A stretch of 64,000 nt of DNA from Flavobacterium terrae. Lineage in GTDB: Bacteria > Bacteroidota > Bacteroidia > Flavobacteriales > Flavobacteriaceae. The stretch lies in contig NZ_FQZI01000007.1 of assembly GCF_900142035.1 (NCBI RefSeq), positions 1-64,000 of the forward strand, given 5' to 3'. This document shows positions 25,801 to 35,978 of this stretch, piece after piece (within the stretch, counting starts at the first letter, position 1; each line of letters begins with the position of its first letter). A program made the position numbers and the translations under genes. The notes beneath the pieces are model-generated. The model was not told where the DNA came from. It did not search any database and saw only the letters and a list, made by a program, of their open reading frames with translations.

Positions 25801-27792
25801 TTAAAATTTCATTTTTTGAATCCGAACCGCATTAAGGATTGCCAATAAAGCCACACCTACATCGGCAAAAACGGCTTCCCACATCGTGGCTAAACCTCCT
25901 GCACCGAGTATAAGCACAATCGCTTTTACGGTAAATGCTAATCCAATATTTTGCCACACAATTTTTTTAGTTTGTTTCCCAATATTGATTGCCATTGCAA
26001 TTTTACTTGGTTTATCGTCTTGTATCACTACATCAGCCGTTTCTATGGTGGCATCGCTTCCTAATCCTCCCATAGCAATACCTACATCACTTAAAGCTAC
26101 TACCGGAGCATCGTTTACACCATCACCAACAAAAGCGACGGTTTCCTTTTTAGACTTAATTTCTTTTACCTTGTTTACCTTGTCTTCGGGAAGTAAATCG
26201 CCAAAGGCATTGACAATTCCGAGTTTTTGAGCTACAAATTGTACCACTGTATTTTTATCGCCACTTAACATTGTTGTTTTGACACCTAACGATTTGAGCA
26301 TTTCAATGGTAATTTGAGCATCTTCTTTGATACTATCGGCAATGGTAATGTATCCCGCAAATTTAGAATCGTATGCAATAGCGATTAAAGTATAAACAAT
26401 ACTTGTTGGATCAATATCATACGAAATAGAAAATTTGTCCATCAGTTTGAAATTACCAACCAATAATTCTTTGCCGTTTACAGTGGCTTTTAATCCGTGA
26501 CCTGATATCTCTTCTGTATTTTGCAAAACTATTGATGTATCAATTGTTCCAACAAATTGATGAATAGCTGTAGCAACAGGATGGGTACTTTGTCCTTCAA
26601 GTGCATTGACCATTCGTAAAATTTCATTTTTATCGAATTCTGGCTTAATGACAACCTCCTGAACATTAAAAACGCCTTCGGTCATTGTTCCGGTTTTGTC
26701 CATTACTACGTTCTGAATAGTTGCCATTACATCAAGAAAATTGCTTCCTTTGAAAAGGATTCCGTTTTTACTGGCTGCACCAATTCCTCCAAAATATCCT
26801 AACGGAATACTGATTACTAAAGCGCAAGGGCACGAAATAACCAAGAATACTAGAGCTCTGTATAGCCATTCACTAAAAACATAATTATCAACAAACAGCA
26901 TTGGCAAAACACAAATAGCAACAGCTAAAAACACTACAATAGGCGTATAAATTTTGGCAAACTTCCTTATGAATAGTTCTGTATGTGCTTTTTGTGCGGT
27001 GGCATTTTGTACTAATTCTAAAATTTTACTTAGCTTACTGTCTGTATATGCCGTGGTTACTTTTACTTGCGAAACAGTATTCAGATTTATCATTCCCGCT
27101 AAAACTGTTTCGCCTTTACTTTTTGTATCGGGTTTACTTTCTCCTGTTAAAGCCGCTGTGTTGAAGGATGCCGTTTCAGAAAGCAGTTCACCATCTAAAC
27201 CCAATTTCTCCCCTGCTTTAAGCTGAATAATATCTCCAATTTTAGCTTCCGAAGCTTTTATGATTTTAGCCATCTTATTTTCAAGAATGGTTACTTCATC
27301 CGGTCGCTGGTCAAGTAACGATTTAATATTGGATTTTGCTCTTGTAACGGCTAATGTTTGGAATATTTCTCCAATGGCATAAAATAGCATTACCGCAACA
27401 CCTTCGGGGTATTCACCAATAGCAAATGCTCCAATAGTTGCAATACTCATTAATAGAAACTCTGAAAATATTTCGCCTTTGCGCATACTTCCTACGGCTT
27501 CTTTTACTACCGGTAAACCGACAGGAATATAAGCTAAAATATACCACCCAATTCGCACCCAACCCTTAAACCAAGTTTGAGTAAAATAATTATCAAAACC
27601 TATTGCCACAAGTAACAATGTAAAGCTTATAATCGCCGGGACAAACATTTTAAAAGTACTTGTACTTTCGTGCGAATGTTCGTGATTATGACCATCGTCA
27701 TCAGAATGCTTCTCGCTTTCGTGATTTATTTTATCCTCAAGTGTGCAGCATAGCTGCTTACCTGTTGCATCGTATTTATGCTGATGTTCCAT
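25801..27792 (-). CDS. Heavy-metal P-type ATPase (Zn/Cd/Co group, P1B)
   Basis: This 663-residue inner-membrane ATPase exports divalent metal ions. The cytoplasmic N-terminus is histidine-rich (DDDGHNHEHSHES) with a CC pair rather than a CxxC HMA domain. The metal-site helix has SCPCALV followed by SIPLGYFGGIG, typical of the ZntA/CadA branch. The phosphorylation site is DKTGTMTEG with Asp365, and HPVATA and GDGVNDAP are present. It ends the minus-strand operon that starts with the CzcA-TolC fusion at 33.8 kb. The metal preference (Zn, Cd, Co or Pb) is inferred from family and neighbours. Confidence 0.93.
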   Translation of the reverse strand: MEHQHKYDATGKQLCCTLEDKINHESEKHSDDDGHNHEHSHESTSTFKMFVPAIISFTLLLVAIGFDNYFTQTWFKGWVRIGWYILAYIPVGLPVVKEAVGSMRKGEIFSEFLLMSIATIGAFAIGEYPEGVAVMLFYAIGEIFQTLAVTRAKSNIKSLLDQRPDEVTILENKMAKIIKASEAKIGDIIQLKAGEKLGLDGELLSETASFNTAALTGESKPDTKSKGETVLAGMINLNTVSQVKVTTAYTDSKLSKILELVQNATAQKAHTELFIRKFAKIYTPIVVFLAVAICVLPMLFVDNYVFSEWLYRALVFLVISCPCALVISIPLGYFGGIGAASKNGILFKGSNFLDVMATIQNVVMDKTGTMTEGVFNVQEVVIKPEFDKNEILRMVNALEGQSTHPVATAIHQFVGTIDTSIVLQNTEEISGHGLKATVNGKELLVGNFKLMDKFSISYDIDPTSIVYTLIAIAYDSKFAGYITIADSIKEDAQITIEMLKSLGVKTTMLSGDKNTVVQFVAQKLGIVNAFGDLLPEDKVNKVKEIKSKKETVAFVGDGVNDAPVVALSDVGIAMGGLGSDATIETADVVIQDDKPSKIAMAINIGKQTKKIVWQNIGLAFTVKAIVLILGAGGLATMWEAVFADVGVALLAILNAVRIQKMKF

Positions 27793-27803
27793 ATTGGATT
27801 ATT

Positions 27804-28169
27804 TTAAGAATTAGCATTGATAATTTCCTGAATGTCTTTTGGTATTTCCATCGATTTTAATGGTGGCACATTTGAACCACCTGTATTACCCACCGGAATA
27901 TGACCTACAAATGACTTAACGCCTCCAATGAGTAATCTTGGTATTTGTCCGATTACCTCTCTGGTACTTTTTATTTTAAAGCCAAATTGCAACATTTTCC
28001 AATGCACATAGGAATGCTCATAAGGATACTTTTGCCCTATAATGTGCGCCCGCTCTAAGTGATACCAAGCCATATTTAGGTTATCTATCTGTAAATTGTC
28101 CTTGAATGCTTCTAACTCTTTTTTATAAAAAGGAATTAGAATACTTGGCATTATTGTGTTAATTTTCAT
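27804..28169 (-). CDS. DUF3703 family protein
   Basis: The 121-residue protein contains the pattern AWYHLERAHIIGQ...HSYVHWKMLQFGFKIKSTRE...GHIPVGNTGGSNV, which I recognise as DUF3703. This family is found next to heavy-metal efflux ATPases and CzcA pumps in many Gram-negative bacteria. Histidines in the conserved core (HLERAH, HWKML) could bind metal. The biochemical role is unknown. It lies 11 bp upstream of the ATPase gene in the same operon. Confidence 0.82.
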   Translation of the reverse strand: MKINTIMPSILIPFYKKELEAFKDNLQIDNLNMAWYHLERAHIIGQKYPYEHSYVHWKMLQFGFKIKSTREVIGQIPRLLIGGVKSFVGHIPVGNTGGSNVPPLKSMEIPKDIQEIINANS

Positions 28170-28185
28170 AACATTAAAGTATTAG

Positions 28186-29454
28186 TTAGTGTTCGTGTTC
28201 TCCACCTCCTTTAGAAGTTGCTAATAGATAGAACGCCCCTTTGATTACTATTTTTGCATCCGCAGGAATTTCCCCAACCAATTTGACTTCGGTATAACCT
28301 AAATCTGTAGTGCCAGGAACTACTTCAATGGCTTTAAAGTGAATTTCATTGTGTCCTTCTTCTTCGCCTTCTGCGTGTTCCGAATGGGCTTCGCCTTCTT
28401 TGTGTATATGCTCTTCTACTTTAGCTTTTGGTGCTTCTTCGCTGTGTTCTTCTTGAATGTAAATAAAATATTTATCTCCGTTTCTAACAATGGCATCTTT
28501 TGGCAATGCCTGAACCGTTTGATTGGTAATATTGATATTAGCAGCTACATACATTCCTGAAATTAAATCTTTAGCATCGCTTGGATTAATTTTTGCGTGT
28601 ACGGCTACCGACTTACTTTCATTAGAAAAGGATTTATTAATACCGAATATTTTCCCTTTGATGGATTTGTTGGATTGATTGGTTAAAACAAAATCGACTT
28701 CCTGACCTACTGAAATTTTGCCTAAATCTTTTTCAAATACATTCAAATCCAAATGCATTTGGCTATTGTCAACCACTTCAAAAAGTGTCACTCCTGTTTC
28801 TGCAAAAGCGCCTTTGGTTATGCTTATTTTACCTACGTAACCACTAATTGGAGAAACAATAGGAATAAGTGAAGTACTTCCGCTTAAACTTACGTGTAAT
28901 GCTTGTAGTTTATTTTTAGCGGCTTGTGCTCTTGCTCTTTCAACTGCTAATTTTGACTTTACTTCCTGAAATGTTTTGCGAGGATTTACATTTTCATCGC
29001 TCAATGTTTTTTGACGGTTGTATTCCAATTGCAGGTATTCAATGTTAGCAATGGCAGAATTATAATCTTCCTGCATTTCTGTAACTTCAAGATTTTGAAT
29101 GGTTGCCAATGTTTTGCCTTTTGCAACAAATGTACCTTCTAACACATAAATATCTTTAACAACGCCTCCTATTAAAGTTGAAATATTAGCCATATTTTGT
29201 GGCGGAACTGCTGTATATCCGTTAGCTTTAATTACGGTATTAAGATTTTTCATTTCAATACTACCCGTTACAATACCAATGGTTTTGAATTGCGCTTCGG
29301 TCAACGCTACTTCGGTTTCTGACTTTTCTTCCTCGTGGGCTTCTTCGGTTTTCTTCTCGCCACAAGAATTTAGAAAAAAGAGAAAAGAAAATAGAACAAA
29401 GAGATTGAAGAACGAACCCAGATTATAATTTATTTTTAAAAATATATTTTTCAT
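28186..29454 (-). CDS. CzcB-like RND periplasmic adaptor lipoprotein with His/Glu-rich insert
   Basis: The 422-residue protein has a lipoprotein signal (lipobox FLNSC). The coiled-coil hairpin is flanked by lipoyl halves (GGVVKDIYVLEGTFVAKGKT and VSPISGYVGKISITKGAF), with beta-barrel domains after it. A His/Glu-rich stretch near residues 340-378 (EEHSEEAP, EGEAHSEHAEGEEEGHNE) is a likely periplasmic metal buffer. It connects the CzcA-type pump encoded 11 bp upstream to the outer membrane. The two H-rich proteins in this operon suggest zinc or cobalt/cadmium. Confidence 0.92.
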   Translation of the reverse strand: MKNIFLKINYNLGSFFNLFVLFSFLFFLNSCGEKKTEEAHEEEKSETEVALTEAQFKTIGIVTGSIEMKNLNTVIKANGYTAVPPQNMANISTLIGGVVKDIYVLEGTFVAKGKTLATIQNLEVTEMQEDYNSAIANIEYLQLEYNRQKTLSDENVNPRKTFQEVKSKLAVERARAQAAKNKLQALHVSLSGSTSLIPIVSPISGYVGKISITKGAFAETGVTLFEVVDNSQMHLDLNVFEKDLGKISVGQEVDFVLTNQSNKSIKGKIFGINKSFSNESKSVAVHAKINPSDAKDLISGMYVAANINITNQTVQALPKDAIVRNGDKYFIYIQEEHSEEAPKAKVEEHIHKEGEAHSEHAEGEEEGHNEIHFKAIEVVPGTTDLGYTEVKLVGEIPADAKIVIKGAFYLLATSKGGGEHEH

Positions 29455-29465
29455 TTTGTTGAGTA

Positions 29466-32400
29466 TTAATTATTGCTAAAAGATGGGAATTGCAATTGAA
29501 TAGCGCTTTGATTATAAGCATTTACCGCTTCGGCATTTTGCTTTTTTATATCGATTGCCTGATTTAAAAAACTGATGTACGACCAGTAACTCATATCGCC
29601 ATTGGCATAACTTTTTTGTGCCGTTGTTATGATTTGGTCTGCGTATTGCAATCCTTCATTTTGATAATACAGCATTGCTTTGTTCTGTTTATCGAACTCG
29701 CTTTTCAATTCTTCTTTTTGCAGTTTTAAAGCTAATTTACTTTTATCTAATTCCAGTTGTGCCTGTACCACACTTATTTCTGAAGCCTTGGCACGAGCCG
29801 AATTTACACCTCCAAAAAGTGGAATTTGTAGCCCCGCCGTAAATCCTTGGAAATAAGATTTTGTATCGATGGTCTGTCCAAAATAACCTAATCCTAATTT
29901 TGGTGTTCTCATTGCCTTGAAAATATTGGCTTCTTTTTGATAAACTGAAATTTGTTGGGTGTAATAATCGTTTACCAATCCTTGCACTTTATCCTCGGCA
30001 ATTGAAACATTCTTTTCATACTTTAACGGAGTTGCGGCATCAGGAACAATATTTTCATCGGTTTGGATAAAATACTGTAACTGCTTTTGATACACCGCCA
30101 AATCGTATTCCAACTGTAATTTTTGGGTTTCAATTTCTTTTACCTTGGCTTTGGCACTTATGACTTCTATATTACCACTTTCACCTGTTTGAAAACGAAG
30201 TTCAGCATTTTTTAAAAACTTGATATAAATGTCACTCAATTCGTTGTTTAACTTTTGAATGGAAACACCATACAAATATTGATAGTAAGCTAATGTTACC
30301 GCTTTTTCAATTTCGTATTCTGATAAGGCTTTTCTTTTCTCAGCTAATTTTGCCAATTCTTCCTGTAATTGTCTGTTTGCCTTAGTGATTTTACCAATTG
30401 GGAAATATTGCTGAACAGAAACATTATGGTCATAATCAACACTATTAAACTGTCCGCCTTGGTATTGGACTTGCAAAGGATCTACTTGAAATGCCGCTTT
30501 TTTAAGCGTCGTTTGTTTTTCAATTTCTTTATCGGCAATTTTTAAATCGATATTGCTTTTCTTGGCTAAGGTAATTGCTTGGTCTAAAGTTACCGTTTGC
30601 TTGTTTTGTGATAATGCTACACAGCTAATCAATAGAAACCAAAGGGTTACAAATGGTTGTCTTTTTTTAAATTTTCTTATTTTCATTCCGTTTTCAAATA
30701 ATAAATAAAGTATTGGTAATACTATTAATGTCAGTAATGTTGCCGAGAACAAACCGCCTATAACTACTGTTGCCAATGGTTTTTGTACTTCGGCACCGCC
30801 ACTGGTTGATAATGCCATAGGCATAAATCCTAAAGAAGCCACTGCCGCTGTCATTAACACAGGTCTAAGTCTTGTTTTTGTCCCCATTAATACACGTTGC
30901 AACGGATCGGTTATACCTTCTGATTTTAGTTGATTGAAATAGGAAATCAATACAATTCCGTTTAAAACGGCAATACCAAACAAAGCAATAAATCCAATTC
31001 CTGCTGAAATACTAAAAGGCATTCCTCTAAGCCATAACGCAAAAACACCACCTATCGCTGATAAAGGAATCGCGGTGAAGATTAACAAGGACTGTTTCAC
31101 ACTGTTGAATGTAAAAAACAGTAAAACCATGATAAGTCCTAATGCAATGGGCAACGCTATTGAAAGACGCTTATTGGCTTCAACCAAATTTTCAAATTGT
31201 CCGCCATAAGTAATATAGTAACCCGCAGGAAGCTTGAAATTGGTTTCCAGTTTTTGCTGAATTTCTTCTACCACACTTTTTATATCACGACCACGAACAT
31301 TTAACCCAACTGTTATTCTACGCTTTCCATTTTCACGAGAAACTTGTACAGGACCTTGCTCATAACTAATGGCAGCCACTTGGGATAGTGGTACTTGCTG
31401 ACCATTTGGCAATGGAATAAACAAATTGCTTACGTCTGTAATATCGCTTCTGTTGGCTGCATCCATTCTAACCACAACATCAAAACGCTTACTCTCTTCA
31501 TAGATTTTTCCTGCGCTTTCCCCTGCAAACGAGGAACGAATAATTTTATTGACATCAGTAATATTTAAACCATACAATGCAATTTTATTGTAATCGTATT
31601 TTACAGTTATTTGTGGGAGTCCGGTTACTTTATCAGCCTTTAAATCGCCAATACCTTCTATTTTATTTATTTTAGAAATCAATTCTTTGGCTTTTGTATC
31701 TAAAACTTCTAAATCGTCACCAAAAATTTTAATGGCTATATCGCTTCGGCTACCCGTCATTAATTCGTTAAAACGCATTTGAATAGGCTGTGAAATTTCG
31801 ATATTCGCCCCAGGAATAGCTTCCATTTCTTCTTTCATCAAATTGGCTAAATCTTCCCAATTATCGGCAGATGTCCACTCAGATTTGTCTTTCAAAACAA
31901 TAATCAAATCGCCACTTTCAATTGGCATTGGGTCGGTTGGGATTTCTCCACTTCCAATTTTGGTAACGATGGTTTTAATTTCTGGGAATTTTGCTTTTAG
32001 AATTTTCTCATATTTGGTTGTTGTTTCTACCATTTGGGTTAATGAACTACCTGTCATAATGGTAGCATTAATGGCTAAATCGCCTTCTTCAATGGTTGGA
32101 ATAAATTCGCCACCCATATTTTGAAAAGTTATTACAGCCAAAGCAAATAATCCTAATGCGATTACTAAAACCGATTTTTTAATTTGCAATGCTTTTTCTA
32201 AAAAAGGGGTATATATCTTCTCGAACCACGCCATCATTCTATCGCTAAAATTCGATTTATGCTCAGTATTTTTCGATAAGAACATAGCACTCATCATTGG
32301 CACATAAGTCAATGATAAAATAAATGCTCCAATAACTGCAAAACCTACTGTCATTGCCATTGGTTTGAACATTTTACCTTCTGTTCCTACTAAGGCTAAT

Positions 32401-33785
32401 ATTGGCAGATATACGATAAGAATTATTATTTCCCCAAATGCTGCACTATTTCTGATTTTTGAAGCAGATTTATATACCTCGCTATCCATTTCGGATTGGG
32501 TTAAATCCTTTTGCCTTTTGAGTTTTTGTAAATGGTGCATTGTGGCTTCGACAATAATAACTGCCCCATCGACAATGATACCAAAATCGATTGCACCTAA
32601 ACTCATTAAGTTTCCACTCACACCAAAGTAATTCATCAGGATTACTGCAAAAAGCATTGACAAAGGAATTACGGAAGCTACGATTAATCCGGCACGAAGA
32701 TTTCCTAAAAATAATATCAGTACAAAAATTACGATTAAAGCTCCTTCCAATAGATTTTTTGTAACCGTTCCTATGGCGTTGTCTACTAATTTACCTCTGT
32801 CAATAAAGGCTTCGGCAACTACTCCTTCAGGTAACGTTTTATTGATTTGAACCATTTTTTCTTTCACTCTTTCCACTACAGCACTGGAATTTTCGCCTTT
32901 TAACATTAATGCTAAACCGCAAACAATTTCTCCTTTACCGTCTTTTGTAGAGGCACCATATCGCAATGCAATACCTTCACGTACTGTTGCAACGTCACGC
33001 ACTAAAACAGGAGCACCATTTCGGTTTTTGACTACTACATTTTCTAAATCCTTGATGCCCGTTGCCATACCCACACCACGAATGAAATAAGCGTATTGGT
33101 CTTTTTCAATATAGGCACCACCAGTATTTTGATTATTTTTTTCTAACGCATCAAAAATCTCAGTGATAGTAACGCCTAAACTATTGAGTGTGTTTGGATT
33201 AACTGCAACTTCATATTGTTTTAATTTTCCACCCCAAGTGCTCACTTCAGCAACGCCTTCAATACCTTGTAATTGTGGTATAATTATCCAATCTTGAATG
33301 GTTCTTAATTTGATGGCATCGTACTTATCTTCATACCCTTTTTTAGCATATACATCATACTGATAAATTTCTCCAAGACCTGTTGAAATTGGTGCCAATT
33401 CAGGCGAACCAGCATAGTCAGGTATATTTTCTTCGGCTTGCTTTAATCGTTGAAAAATTTGTTCCCTTGCCCAATATATATCTACATCGTCTTTGAAAAC
33501 AACCGTAACTACCGAAAGCCCGAAACGAGAAATACTTCGTAACTCAATTACTTTGGGGATGGTTTTAACGGATTGCTCTAACGGATAGGTAATTAATTGC
33601 TCCACTTCCTGACTGGCAAGAGTGGGCGCAGTAGTAATAATTTGTACCTGATTATTGGTTACATCAGGCAAAGCATCAAGCGGTAATTGTTTAATAGAAT
33701 AGCTACCCCACGCTATAAGGACTAAGGTTAGCAATAGTATAATGAATTTATTCTTTATACTGAATTGTATTATTTTGTCTAACAT
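29466..33785 (-). CDS. CzcA/CusA-type heavy-metal RND pump fused to a TolC-like outer-membrane domain
   Basis: The 1439-residue protein contains a complete metal RND transporter in residues 1 to about 1045, with GAIDFGIIVDGAVIIVEATMH as the helix-4 proton-relay segment and GIAVLNGIVLISYFNQL near helix 10. After the last pump helix comes a basic linker and a hydrophobic segment resembling a signal peptide (RQPFVTLWFLLISCVALSQ). A complete TolC/CzcC-like coiled-coil domain (about 1070-1439) follows. There is no separate CzcC gene in the operon, so the fused domain must serve as the outer-membrane duct, possibly after cleavage. Such fusions are known in Bacteroidota. Confidence 0.92.
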   Translation of the reverse strand: MLDKIIQFSIKNKFIILLLTLVLIAWGSYSIKQLPLDALPDVTNNQVQIITTAPTLASQEVEQLITYPLEQSVKTIPKVIELRSISRFGLSVVTVVFKDDVDIYWAREQIFQRLKQAEENIPDYAGSPELAPISTGLGEIYQYDVYAKKGYEDKYDAIKLRTIQDWIIIPQLQGIEGVAEVSTWGGKLKQYEVAVNPNTLNSLGVTITEIFDALEKNNQNTGGAYIEKDQYAYFIRGVGMATGIKDLENVVVKNRNGAPVLVRDVATVREGIALRYGASTKDGKGEIVCGLALMLKGENSSAVVERVKEKMVQINKTLPEGVVAEAFIDRGKLVDNAIGTVTKNLLEGALIVIFVLILFLGNLRAGLIVASVIPLSMLFAVILMNYFGVSGNLMSLGAIDFGIIVDGAVIIVEATMHHLQKLKRQKDLTQSEMDSEVYKSASKIRNSAAFGEIIILIVYLPILALVGTEGKMFKPMAMTVGFAVIGAFILSLTYVPMMSAMFLSKNTEHKSNFSDRMMAWFEKIYTPFLEKALQIKKSVLVIALGLFALAVITFQNMGGEFIPTIEEGDLAINATIMTGSSLTQMVETTTKYEKILKAKFPEIKTIVTKIGSGEIPTDPMPIESGDLIIVLKDKSEWTSADNWEDLANLMKEEMEAIPGANIEISQPIQMRFNELMTGSRSDIAIKIFGDDLEVLDTKAKELISKINKIEGIGDLKADKVTGLPQITVKYDYNKIALYGLNITDVNKIIRSSFAGESAGKIYEESKRFDVVVRMDAANRSDITDVSNLFIPLPNGQQVPLSQVAAISYEQGPVQVSRENGKRRITVGLNVRGRDIKSVVEEIQQKLETNFKLPAGYYITYGGQFENLVEANKRLSIALPIALGLIMVLLFFTFNSVKQSLLIFTAIPLSAIGGVFALWLRGMPFSISAGIGFIALFGIAVLNGIVLISYFNQLKSEGITDPLQRVLMGTKTRLRPVLMTAAVASLGFMPMALSTSGGAEVQKPLATVVIGGLFSATLLTLIVLPILYLLFENGMKIRKFKKRQPFVTLWFLLISCVALSQNKQTVTLDQAITLAKKSNIDLKIADKEIEKQTTLKKAAFQVDPLQVQYQGGQFNSVDYDHNVSVQQYFPIGKITKANRQLQEELAKLAEKRKALSEYEIEKAVTLAYYQYLYGVSIQKLNNELSDIYIKFLKNAELRFQTGESGNIEVISAKAKVKEIETQKLQLEYDLAVYQKQLQYFIQTDENIVPDAATPLKYEKNVSIAEDKVQGLVNDYYTQQISVYQKEANIFKAMRTPKLGLGYFGQTIDTKSYFQGFTAGLQIPLFGGVNSARAKASEISVVQAQLELDKSKLALKLQKEELKSEFDKQNKAMLYYQNEGLQYADQIITTAQKSYANGDMSYWSYISFLNQAIDIKKQNAEAVNAYNQSAIQLQFPSFSNN

Positions 33786-33883
33786 TGAAAATATTGTAAT
33801 GAATTAGAAATTAGCAAATTAAAGTACTTGCCATTATATGTGATTAAAACACACTTTTCTAACCCGAAATTACTCGGGCATCA

Positions 33884-34210
33884 TTATACTATTTGAGGAG
33901 GTTGCCAAATACTTCCAAAGAAATAGGAAGCAAAAACTGGCTTATAAAATGGCTCTTTGGTCTTTATAACTGTAGAAATTACAGGAAAATCATAACTGAT
34001 GGAAGGAAAGTAACTCAAAACCTGCGCTCCACAGCAATTGCAAATGCAAAAAGGCGAACACAAATCTTTACTCTTGTCGTGTGAATGGTTGTCATGGTCA
34101 GCCCGATGCGCTTCCAAAGAATGCCCAGCACTATTTACTTCCATATCAGCACAAGGCATAGATGCCAAGACTATTAAATAAATTGATAATATGATATTTA
34201 ACCATTTCAC
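33884..34210 (-). CDS. DUF6660-like small secreted protein
   Basis: The 108-residue product has an N-terminal signal peptide (MKWLNIILSIYLIVLASMPC), then a His/Asp-rich part (SLEAHRADHDNHSHDKSKD) and a cysteine cluster (CSPFCICNCCGAQ). It resembles the DUF6660 family, which precedes metal-efflux operons in Flavobacterium. The His and Cys residues suggest a periplasmic metal sensor or buffer, which is inference. It is probably the first gene of the minus-strand efflux operon (98 bp before the pump gene). Confidence 0.75.
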   Translation of the reverse strand: MKWLNIILSIYLIVLASMPCADMEVNSAGHSLEAHRADHDNHSHDKSKDLCSPFCICNCCGAQVLSYFPSISYDFPVISTVIKTKEPFYKPVFASYFFGSIWQPPQIV

Positions 34211-34270
34211 GAGTGTAAAAATAGCAATAAAATTTATATGAACTAATCACATTTTATTTTTTTAATGCAA

Positions 34271-34303
34271 TTTGATGCGATTCGAAATATTTTTTTAGCT
34301 TTG
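34271..34303 (+). promoter_or_regulatory. Promoter of the di-heme oxidoreductase operon (TTTG-N21-TAGCTTTG)
   Basis: TTTG at 34271-34274 and TAGCTTTG at 34296-34303 have a 21-bp spacer, within the Bacteroidota range. The ATG follows at 34333. Confidence 0.7.
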
Positions 34304-34332
34304 CCTAAAAATAATATTAAGCATATATAAAA

Positions 34333-35535
34333 ATGAAAAACAAGGCATATCTAATTTTAATTGTTATGACTTTAGGGATAAGCACCCTAACCTCTTGTGA
34401 AGATATATTAACAGATGCTCCTGCCGATGAAGAAATTTTAGACGGGCCCGTTGAAGGATTGACTTCTTCGGAAATGTTAGAATTCTTAGAAGGTGATGTT
34501 GCTTTCAATGAAGAAGTATTTACAACCGAAACAGGTTTGGGACCATTATTTGTTTCTACCAGTTGTGTGTCCTGTCATGCGGGGGACGGAAAAGGACATC
34601 CTTTTACTACTTTAACCCGATTTGGACAAACAGATGCCACAGGTAATCAATTCATGCATTTGGGTGCGCCACAGTTGCAAAACAGAGCCTTACCGGGGTA
34701 TTTACCAGAGCAAATTCCTGCGGGAGCTACTTCAGCTAAGTTTATGCCTCCTGCAAATACAGGTTTAGGTTTTTTAGCCGCTTTAACCGATGCACAAATT
34801 TTAGCAAATGCAGACCCCAATGATAATAATGGAGATGGAATTTCAGGTGTACCAAACTATATTACACCTCCAGCTTTCTTTTTGCCAAAATGGTTTCATC
34901 AGGAAATTAACGGAAAATACATTGGTCGCTACGGAAAAAAAGCGGCAGCTATCGATTTGTTGCATCAAACCGTTAATGCCTATAATCAGGACATGGGAAT
35001 TACCTCTTCTTTTTCTCCAATCGACACCTATTCGGGATTAGAAATTGACCCTGAAGTTTCAAACAAAACAGTAAACAGTGTAGTGTTTTACTTGAGAACC
35101 TTAAAAGCACCCAAACGAAGAAATCAAAATGATGCTGAAGTTCAAGCAGGTGAAGCTTTATTCTCAAATTTAAAATGTGCAGAATGCCATAAACCGCAAT
35201 GGACAACACCAAACAGTGATATTGCCAGTTTATCCAACAAAACTTTTTACCCATATACCGATTTACTGTTACACGATATGGGAAGTGGCTTAAACGACGG
35301 TTATACAGAAGGAACTGCATTAACAAGCGAATGGAGAACTCCGCCTTTATGGGGAATTGGGCTGGCTAAAAAATCGCAAGGTGGACAATATTTTTTACTG
35401 CATGACGGTAGAGCCAGAAGTATTGAAGAAGCAATTTTAATGCACGGCGGTGAAGCTAACAGCAGTAAAAATGCGTACCAGCAATTAACATCGGGTGAAA
35501 AACAAAAACTGATAAAATTCATTGAAAGTTTATAG
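34333..35535 (+). CDS. Di-heme oxidoreductase family lipoprotein (c-type cytochrome)
   Basis: The 400-residue protein has a lipoprotein signal (lipobox TLTSC) and two c-type heme sites, CVSCH near residue 77 and CAECH near residue 282. This matches the di-heme oxidoreductase (DUF1111-like) family, related to CcpA/MauG-type peroxidases only in heme arrangement. It also has WFHQEINGKYIGRYGKKA and LWGIGLAKK, family-type segments. It acts outside the cytoplasm as an electron carrier or oxidase. It is first in an operon with a Rieske protein and a porin, located between two metal-efflux blocks. Confidence 0.88.
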   Translation: MKNKAYLILIVMTLGISTLTSCEDILTDAPADEEILDGPVEGLTSSEMLEFLEGDVAFNEEVFTTETGLGPLFVSTSCVSCHAGDGKGHPFTTLTRFGQTDATGNQFMHLGAPQLQNRALPGYLPEQIPAGATSAKFMPPANTGLGFLAALTDAQILANADPNDNNGDGISGVPNYITPPAFFLPKWFHQEINGKYIGRYGKKAAAIDLLHQTVNAYNQDMGITSSFSPIDTYSGLEIDPEVSNKTVNSVVFYLRTLKAPKRRNQNDAEVQAGEALFSNLKCAECHKPQWTTPNSDIASLSNKTFYPYTDLLLHDMGSGLNDGYTEGTALTSEWRTPPLWGIGLAKKSQGGQYFLLHDGRARSIEEAILMHGGEANSSKNAYQQLTSGEKQKLIKFIESL

Positions 35536-35536
35536 T

Positions 35537-35977
35537 ATGGACAGAAAAGAATTTTTAAAGATTTGTGGCTTTTCCTGTTTAGGAGTTTTTGGATTGTCTG
35601 GGATGATGCAAAGTTGTGGAACAACTCATTATGCTTCTACAAATGTTCAAGGCAATCGATTGATTGTGTCTAAAAAAGAATTTGAAATAATCAAAAACGA
35701 CACCATTCGTTACAGAAATCATGTTGTTAGCAAAATAGAAGGTATCAACTATCCGATTATCATATACAAAAACCTAAATGATACTTATTCAGCATTTTTG
35801 TTAAGATGCTCTCATCAAGGAGCCGAACTTACCGTTAATGGTGATGTATTAACCTGTTCAGCTCATGGAAGCGAATTTGGTAAAAACGGTGAGGTTATTC
35901 AAGGACCCGCAGAACAACAATTAACCGCATTTAAAGTGCAAACCGATGCACAAAACATTTACATTCAATTATCCTAA
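35537..35977 (+). CDS. Rieske [2Fe-2S] lipoprotein
   Basis: From the ATG at 35537, one base after the previous stop codon, the 146-residue product starts MDRKEFLKICGFSCLGVFGL with a signal sequence and a possible lipobox near MQSCG. The Rieske cluster ligands are CSH at residues 91-93 and CSAH at 107-110, within DVLTCSAHGSEF. A TTG five codons upstream is unnecessary. It likely exchanges electrons with the di-heme protein in the periplasm. No cytochrome b gene is near, so this is not a bc1 complex. Confidence 0.88.
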   Translation: MDRKEFLKICGFSCLGVFGLSGMMQSCGTTHYASTNVQGNRLIVSKKEFEIIKNDTIRYRNHVVSKIEGINYPIIIYKNLNDTYSAFLLRCSHQGAELTVNGDVLTCSAHGSEFGKNGEVIQGPAEQQLTAFKVQTDAQNIYIQLS

Positions 35978-35978
35978 A

